Source: Streptomyces sp. NRRL S-87
GTDB lineage: Bacteria > Actinomycetota > Actinomycetes > Streptomycetales > Streptomycetaceae
Length of the DNA stretch: 46,275 nucleotides
Reading direction: 5' to 3'
Assembly: GCF_000719335.1 (NCBI RefSeq)
Contig: NZ_JOGB01000052.1
Coordinates: 1-46,275 of the forward strand
Below the pieces are notes generated by a model that saw only the letters and a program-made list of their open reading frames with translations, was not told where the DNA came from and ran no database searches. Positions 43,101-46,275 of the stretch are shown in pieces (position 1 is the first letter of the stretch; each line of letters begins with the position of its first letter). The translations under genes and the position numbers were made by a program.

Positions 43101-43233
43101 TGTAGCTGCCCCGGCCCACCACGACGGTGGCGGCCGAAGCGACACCGCCGCCGACGGCGCCCAGCGCGGTGGCGGCGAGAGCCGCCGCCGTCAGCGCCGC
43201 CGTCAGCAACGACAGGTTTCTGCGGGATCTCAT
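40162..43233 (-). CDS. Secreted GH81 endo-beta-1,3-glucanase with fn3 and C-terminal binding-like domain
   Basis: A 1023-aa protein. A signal peptide (1-34, cut near VASA/AT) is followed by the GH81 catalytic region (about 50-740). Family motifs are ELNDHHFHYSYY (D454) and NQESSSES (E531, E535), the expected acid/base residues. A fibronectin type III domain spans about 776-860 and a C-terminal beta-rich domain 862-1023, perhaps carbohydrate-binding (CBM56-like, unsure). It cuts laminarin and fungal cell-wall beta-1,3-glucan outside the cell. The ATG at 43233 has GAAGGG upstream. The LacI-type operator lies between promoter and ATG. Confidence 0.93.
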   Translation of the reverse strand: MRSRRNLSLLTAALTAAALAATALGAVGGGVASAATVVVGRGSYSDVRPAGRQGPSDNGGRAVRPKVTPAMADTPVPTNDWWSSLAFQRFPANPWSENMYGHPLTYKAVSAGLEVGYPTAHQVVGDGRQYEFPHKADLTLGLAGLNSPDAKADGWGDWTVSPYWNDGARSLRTTIGHGLPYVYAEGTGGAAQITTAAPPTVFADQGNVLGVTVSGHDYALFAPSSSDWTVSGNEIRADLGARHYFSLAVLPSRAALAAFKKYAFSFVTGSKVDWEYRQGRGEVTATYSLTTQAKEGTETGTFQALYRHQWLHSSDPLTAYRYVSPRGEMKVREGTSFSTTQKVNGVLPGLPSAAGVDRAKLRAYVNEVLTEGDPFSGATDTYWTGKALGRLAQLVPLADQVGDGAARDRLLSLLKGRLEEWFTVGGASEFSYDKDWRTLIGYPASYGSDQELNDHHFHYSYYVTAAAVVAQYDPRWAADSEWGGMVKELIKDAANPARNDGKYPFLRGFDVYAGHSWAAGHAAFAAGNNQESSSESINLSAGLVMWGSATGDTALRDQGVYMLTTESESIAQYWFDADQQVYPQDFTHDVVGMVWSSGGAYATWWTANPEEIHGINFLPVTGGSLHLAREKAALNRSVAEMERENGGPAVEWKDVFWQVQALYDPPKAMGYWNQWNGGYVPEAGETKAHTYHWVATLNAVGSPDMTVTADSPTAVVFARNGTRTYAAHNYTATACSVLFSDGGVLNVPARSTASGTGGDTGLGTRCGAPGDDGPGAPGTPVATRVTDTSVTLTWTPATDDRGIKNYDVYRGTTRIATVTGTTHTDTGLTPGTRYTYSVRARDTTDHVGPAGGTATVTTSGPPPVTGDTYYLRTGGQLATTAAAVATPDTIPSAGGTNHDGTPYNPLVYEVKHVNATLKTGSGTTFTFKVDAGPNVGHAQQARVSYDLTGDGAFDRVETFRYFATDPLPGWEDYSSARQGTHSTSGTPGNLTDGTIRVEVWSALGNGPSTLQVDTGSTLTIPYT

Positions 43234-43245
43234 GCACAGCCCTTC

Positions 43246-43259
43246 TGAGAGCGCTCTCA
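43246..43259. promoter_or_regulatory. LacI-family operator TGAGAGCGCTCTCA (GH81 gene)
   Basis: A perfect 14-bp palindrome between the GH81 promoter and start codon. It resembles the CebR box TGGGAGCGCTCCCA and is identical to the site at 44834. Confidence 0.88.
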
Positions 43260-43270
43260 CGTCGCCGCAC

Positions 43271-43299
43271 AACGTAGGACGGGGCTTGGAGGCGGTCAA
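43271..43299 (-). promoter_or_regulatory. Promoter of the GH81 gene
   Basis: On the minus strand TTGACC (43299-43294) and TACGTT (43276-43271) are separated by exactly 17 bp, a good vegetative-sigma promoter. The expected transcript start is near 43264, just upstream of the operator. Confidence 0.7.
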
Positions 43300-43389
43300 T
43301 GCTTTGAGTCGGGATCCGTGGTCGGTGCTGCGTGTTTTCAGAGAGTGAAGGGTGGGGAGGTGCTGGTCGCAGCGTGACCCTGGCACGGC

Positions 43390-43403
43390 TGGGAGCGCTC
43401 TCA
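43390..43403. promoter_or_regulatory. LacI-family operator TGGGAGCGCTCTCA (regulator gene)
   Basis: A second copy (one base different from the other two), 72 bp before the lacI-type gene start. It overlaps the expected -35 region; the -10 candidate is TATGCT at 43422-43427. Autoregulation is inferred. Confidence 0.85.
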
Positions 43404-43474
43404 CTCGACGGTGTGCGGGACTATGCTTTTCCACGGCGACCTGCCGGAAGTCCGCGCGTAGACAGGAGAGCCCC

Positions 43475-44500
43475 TTGCCCGAGCCCACGATGACGCCCCG
43501 CCCCACCCTCGAGGAGGTGGCGGCACGCGCGGGTGTCTCACGGGCGACGGTGTCCCGTGTGGTCAACGGCGGCTCCGGAGTGCGCCAAGCGCTGATCGAC
43601 AAGGTGCGCACGGCGGTCGACGAACTCGGTTACGTTCCCAACCAGGTGGCGCGTTCCCTGGTGACCCGACGGACCGGCGCCGTGGCCGTGATCATCGCGG
43701 AGCCGGAGTTCCGTGTGTTCTCCGACCCGTTCTTCGAGCGGCAGGTGCGGGGGATCAGCAGGGAGCTGTCGGCGCACGACCTGCAACTCGTACTGCTGTG
43801 GGTGGAGGGCGAGTCCGACCACGAGCGGATCGCCCGGTACCTGTCGGGCGGCCATGTGGACGGGGCCCTCGCCTTCTCCTTGCACGGTGACGACCAGTTG
43901 GCGCACCTGACAGCCCGCAGCAGGGTGCCGTACGTGCTCGGCGGCCGCCCGCCCGCGAGTGCCCCTCCCGGCGCCCCCTACGTGGACTGTGACAACAGGG
44001 GCGGGGCGCGAGCCGCCGTTTCGCACCTCGTTTCCGCAGGTCGCAGCATGATCGCCCATATCGCGGGCCCGGCAGACCAGACCTCTGCGGTCGACCGTGC
44101 CGCCGGGTACCGCGACGTCCTCGTCGACGCCGACCCGAAGCTCGTGCACCCGGGCGACTTCACCGAGGAGAGCGGCGCTCGGGCCATGGCGGAACTGCTC
44201 GACCGGTGCCCCGGACTCGATGCGGTCTTCGCCGCGAACGACCTGATGGCGCGAGGCGCGCTGCGCACCCTCCTGGACCGGGGCCTGCGCGTCCCCGAGG
44301 ACGTCGCCGTGGTCGGGTTCGACGACATCGGGGACGTCGCCGGCGGCGCGGTGCCCGCCCTCACCACCGTACGGCAGGACATCGAGGGCATGGGCCGGCT
44401 CATGGTCAGGCTGCTGGTGCGCCGCATCGACCACCCGGAGCTGGCGGGGGCCGACTCCGTGATCACACCGACCCTGCTGGTGGAGCGTCAGTCCTCCTGA
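43475..44500 (+). CDS. LacI/GalR-family regulator of the beta-glucan genes
   Basis: A 341-aa protein. The helix-turn-helix is TLEEVAARAGVSRATVSRVVNG (from residue about 11), with a hinge helix near LGYVPNQVARSL and a periplasmic-binding-protein-like effector domain ending VVGFDDIGDVAGGAVPALTTVRQD. TTG 43475 is preferred: AGGAGAG lies five bases upstream, whereas ATG 43490 has its ribosome site 20 bases off. It is flanked by three matching operators (43246, 43390, 44834), so it probably represses the GH81 gene, itself and the binding-protein gene until a laminari-oligosaccharide is present. The inducer is not visible from sequence. Confidence 0.93.
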   Translation: MPEPTMTPRPTLEEVAARAGVSRATVSRVVNGGSGVRQALIDKVRTAVDELGYVPNQVARSLVTRRTGAVAVIIAEPEFRVFSDPFFERQVRGISRELSAHDLQLVLLWVEGESDHERIARYLSGGHVDGALAFSLHGDDQLAHLTARSRVPYVLGGRPPASAPPGAPYVDCDNRGGARAAVSHLVSAGRSMIAHIAGPADQTSAVDRAAGYRDVLVDADPKLVHPGDFTEESGARAMAELLDRCPGLDAVFAANDLMARGALRTLLDRGLRVPEDVAVVGFDDIGDVAGGAVPALTTVRQDIEGMGRLMVRLLVRRIDHPELAGADSVITPTLLVERQSS

Positions 44501-44540
44501 GGTCGGGTCCGAAGCGGCGGCCGTTGGCCGGCGGACCCTT

Positions 44541-44580
44541 GGTTGCTGGTTGCTGGTTGCTGGTTGCTGGCTGCTGGCTG
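44541..44580. repeat. Heptanucleotide tandem repeat
   Basis: GGTTGCT occurs four times in a row (44541-44568), then GGCTGCT and GGCTG. Degenerate TGGTG/CTGGTGCC and GCGCTGCCC words continue to about 44665. It lies in the 383-bp gap between the regulator and the binding-protein gene. Confidence 0.93.
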
Positions 44581-44790
44581 GTGTCTGGTGTGTGGTGCCT
44601 GGTGCCGCTGAGTGCTGCCCGGCGAGCGCTGCCCGCTGAGGGCTGAGCGCTGCCCTCGCCCCTGGCGGTGCGCTGACGCGGGGGCGGCGGGCCGTGTGCC
44701 GTCGTGAGCCTGCCTCCTCTCGGGGCGTGGTGACGAAAACCCCGACACGCCTTGCCTGTTGGGCGGCCCGAGCCTTTATCGCTTCAGGTC

Positions 44791-44820
44791 TTGACGACGT
44801 GCGATGCGCCCGTGCAGTCT
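44791..44820 (+). promoter_or_regulatory. Promoter of the sugar-binding protein gene
   Basis: TTGACG (44791-44796) and CAGTCT (44815-44820) are 18 bp apart. The transcript start would be near 44827, about seven bases before the operator, as at the GH81 gene. No gene lies in 44501-44883. Confidence 0.6.
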
Positions 44821-44833
44821 CCCCATGCACGTC

Positions 44834-44847
44834 TGAGAGCGCTCTCA
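44834..44847. promoter_or_regulatory. LacI-family operator TGAGAGCGCTCTCA (binding-protein gene)
   Basis: The third copy of the palindrome, identical to that at the GH81 gene, 37 bp before the binding-protein start and just after the predicted transcript start. Confidence 0.88.
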
Positions 44848-44883
44848 AGTGCCTCGTGCTCAACCGAAGCCCAGGAGGCCCCC

Positions 44884-46188
44884 ATGACCACTGCCAGAGC
44901 CGCCACGAGAACGATCGTCCGTCTCGGCGGAGTAGTGCTGGCCGGTTCCCTGCTCGCCGCTTGCGGATCCGGCTCCGACGGCTCCTCGACCGAGAAGGCG
45001 GGCGGGAAGGTCACGATCACCGTCGACCTCTTCGGCTCCTTCGGCTACAAGGAGGCCGGCCTCTACACCGAGTACGAGACGCTCCACCCGAACGTCACGA
45101 TCAAGCAGACCGACACCGAGGACGAGGCCGACTACTGGAAGTCGCTCCAGACCCGTCTCGCCGGCGGCGGCGGCCTCGCCGACGTCCAGGGCATCGAGGC
45201 CGGCCGGATCGCGTCCGTCGCCCAGCAGCAGACCGACCGGTTCGAGGACCTGCGGAAGTACGGAGCGCAGTCGCTCGAGGCCTCCTTCGCCCCGGCCAAG
45301 TGGGCAGCCGCCACCGGTAGGGGCGGCGAGGTCATCGGCCTCGGCACCGATGTCGGCCCGGAGGCCATGTGCTACCGCACCGACCTGCTCAAGCAGGCCG
45401 GACTGCCCACCGACCGCACGGAACTCGCCAAGCGCTGGTCCACCTGGGCCGGCTACCTGGAGCTGGGCAAGCAGTACAAGGCGAAGGCCGGCACGAAGAG
45501 CGCCTGGCTGGACAGCGTCGGCAGCCTCTACTCCGTCATGATCGGGCAGGAGAAGGAGCGCTACTACAACGCCGAGGGCGAGCTGGTCTGGGAGACCAAC
45601 CCGGCACTGAAGACCGCCTGGGACACCTCTGTCGCGGCCAGCGACGCCGGGCTGAGCGCCAAGCTCGACCAGTGGTCGCCGCAGTGGAACCAGGCCTTCG
45701 CGGCGGGATCCTTCGCCACCCTGCCCTGCCCCGCGTGGATGCTCGGCTACATCAAGGGTCAGGCGGGCGAGGCCGGCAAGGGCAAGTGGGACGTGGCCGC
45801 GCTGCCCGGCGGTGCCGGCAACTGGGGCGGCTCCTACCTCGCCGTCCCGAAGGCGGCGAAGCACAAGAAGGAGGCCTACGAGCTGGTCAAGTGGCTCACC
45901 GCGCCCGAGCAGCAGGCCAAGGTCTTCACGAAGCAGGGCAACTTCCCGTCGTCCACCGGTGCCATCGCGAAGATCGCCGACGCGACGGACCCCTACTTCT
46001 CCGGCGCCCCGATCGGCAAGATCTTCGGTGCGGCCGCCCAGGCCGCCCCGGTGCAGGTCCTGGGCATCCACGACCAGAACGTCGCCCAGCAGATCACGAA
46101 CGCGCTGAGCGGGGTCGAGCGCAAGGGCACGGCCCCCGACAAGGCGTGGGACGACGCCAGGAAGGGCGTCGCCAACACCATGGGCTGA
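44884..46188 (+). CDS. Sugar ABC transporter substrate-binding lipoprotein
   Basis: A 434-aa protein. A lipoprotein signal (1-26) with lipobox LAAC and Cys27 precedes a family 1 extracellular solute-binding fold: KVTITVDLFGSFGYKEAGLYTEYE, then a hinge region and WDVAALPGGAGNWGGSYLAVPKAAKHKKEAYELVKWLTAPE near residue 320. This resembles CebE-type oligosaccharide-binding proteins. Probably binds laminari-oligosaccharides released by the GH81 enzyme, inferred from the shared operator. AGGAGG precedes the ATG by six bases. Two permease genes would be expected to follow beyond the right edge. Confidence 0.92.
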   Translation: MTTARAATRTIVRLGGVVLAGSLLAACGSGSDGSSTEKAGGKVTITVDLFGSFGYKEAGLYTEYETLHPNVTIKQTDTEDEADYWKSLQTRLAGGGGLADVQGIEAGRIASVAQQQTDRFEDLRKYGAQSLEASFAPAKWAAATGRGGEVIGLGTDVGPEAMCYRTDLLKQAGLPTDRTELAKRWSTWAGYLELGKQYKAKAGTKSAWLDSVGSLYSVMIGQEKERYYNAEGELVWETNPALKTAWDTSVAASDAGLSAKLDQWSPQWNQAFAAGSFATLPCPAWMLGYIKGQAGEAGKGKWDVAALPGGAGNWGGSYLAVPKAAKHKKEAYELVKWLTAPEQQAKVFTKQGNFPSSTGAIAKIADATDPYFSGAPIGKIFGAAAQAAPVQVLGIHDQNVAQQITNALSGVERKGTAPDKAWDDARKGVANTMG

Positions 46189-46275
46189 CTCCAGCCGTCT
46201 CCGGGCCGGTCCGGCCACCCCGCCCCCTTCCCTCCCCGCACGCCCCCGGACCGGCCCGCCCACCCGTTCCCCACC

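Overview
The window reads as a chromosomal segment of a Streptomyces. Codons are strongly G/C-biased at third positions, GTG and TTG starts are common, and several genes appear to be leaderless. The gene order (ptsH, patA-like acetyltransferase, tdk, sepH, hemH, cutRS, dut, kdpDE) is one I recognise from the conserved core of S. coelicolor, roughly SCO5840 to SCO5876. No rRNA, tRNA, insertion sequence, prophage or CRISPR array was seen.

Layout. 1-462 is non-coding, with a GC-rich hairpin region and twelve copies of GCCGCA. 463-7711 holds a GntR regulator, HPr (ptsH) with a DasR-type dre site, a large GNAT/acyl-CoA synthetase fusion, a DUF5998 protein, an alkaline-phosphatase-fold hydrolase and thymidine kinase. 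7809-12000 holds a lipoprotein, a GNAT enzyme, a two-domain VOC protein, a rhodanese-type sulfurtransferase and the cell-division gene sepH. 12776-17570 holds a sugar-lactone oxidase and an MFS transporter, divergent from ferrochelatase across an iron box, then an inositol-monophosphatase-like gene. 17697-23400 holds a 55-aa gene, cutRS, a DUF4193 zinc-ribbon gene, a membrane-associated unknown, DUF3093, a hotdog thioesterase and dut. 23401-32950 is a potassium-associated stretch: DUF3710, kdpDE without kdpFABC, an OB-fold protein, DUF3159, a TrkA pair and a KimA-like transporter. 33068-34420 is a TRAM/SAM RNA methyltransferase.

Two accessory blocks follow. At 34447-39929 an EACC1-like small gene overlaps by 4 bp a 1709-aa protein that joins a caspase-fold protease, a STAND-type NTPase and a long helical array. 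This looks like an NTP-dependent conflict or cell-suicide system with its own palindromic operator, and it is the best candidate for something little described. From about 40162 to the window end lies a beta-1,3-glucan utilisation regulon: a secreted GH81 glucanase, a LacI regulator and a sugar-binding lipoprotein. Each has a copy of the palindrome TGRGAGCGCTCTCA at its promoter. The permease genes would lie beyond the right edge.

Many genes end in long GC-rich hairpins, often shared by convergent pairs. Functions are inferred from recognisable motifs and family memory; no database search was possible.
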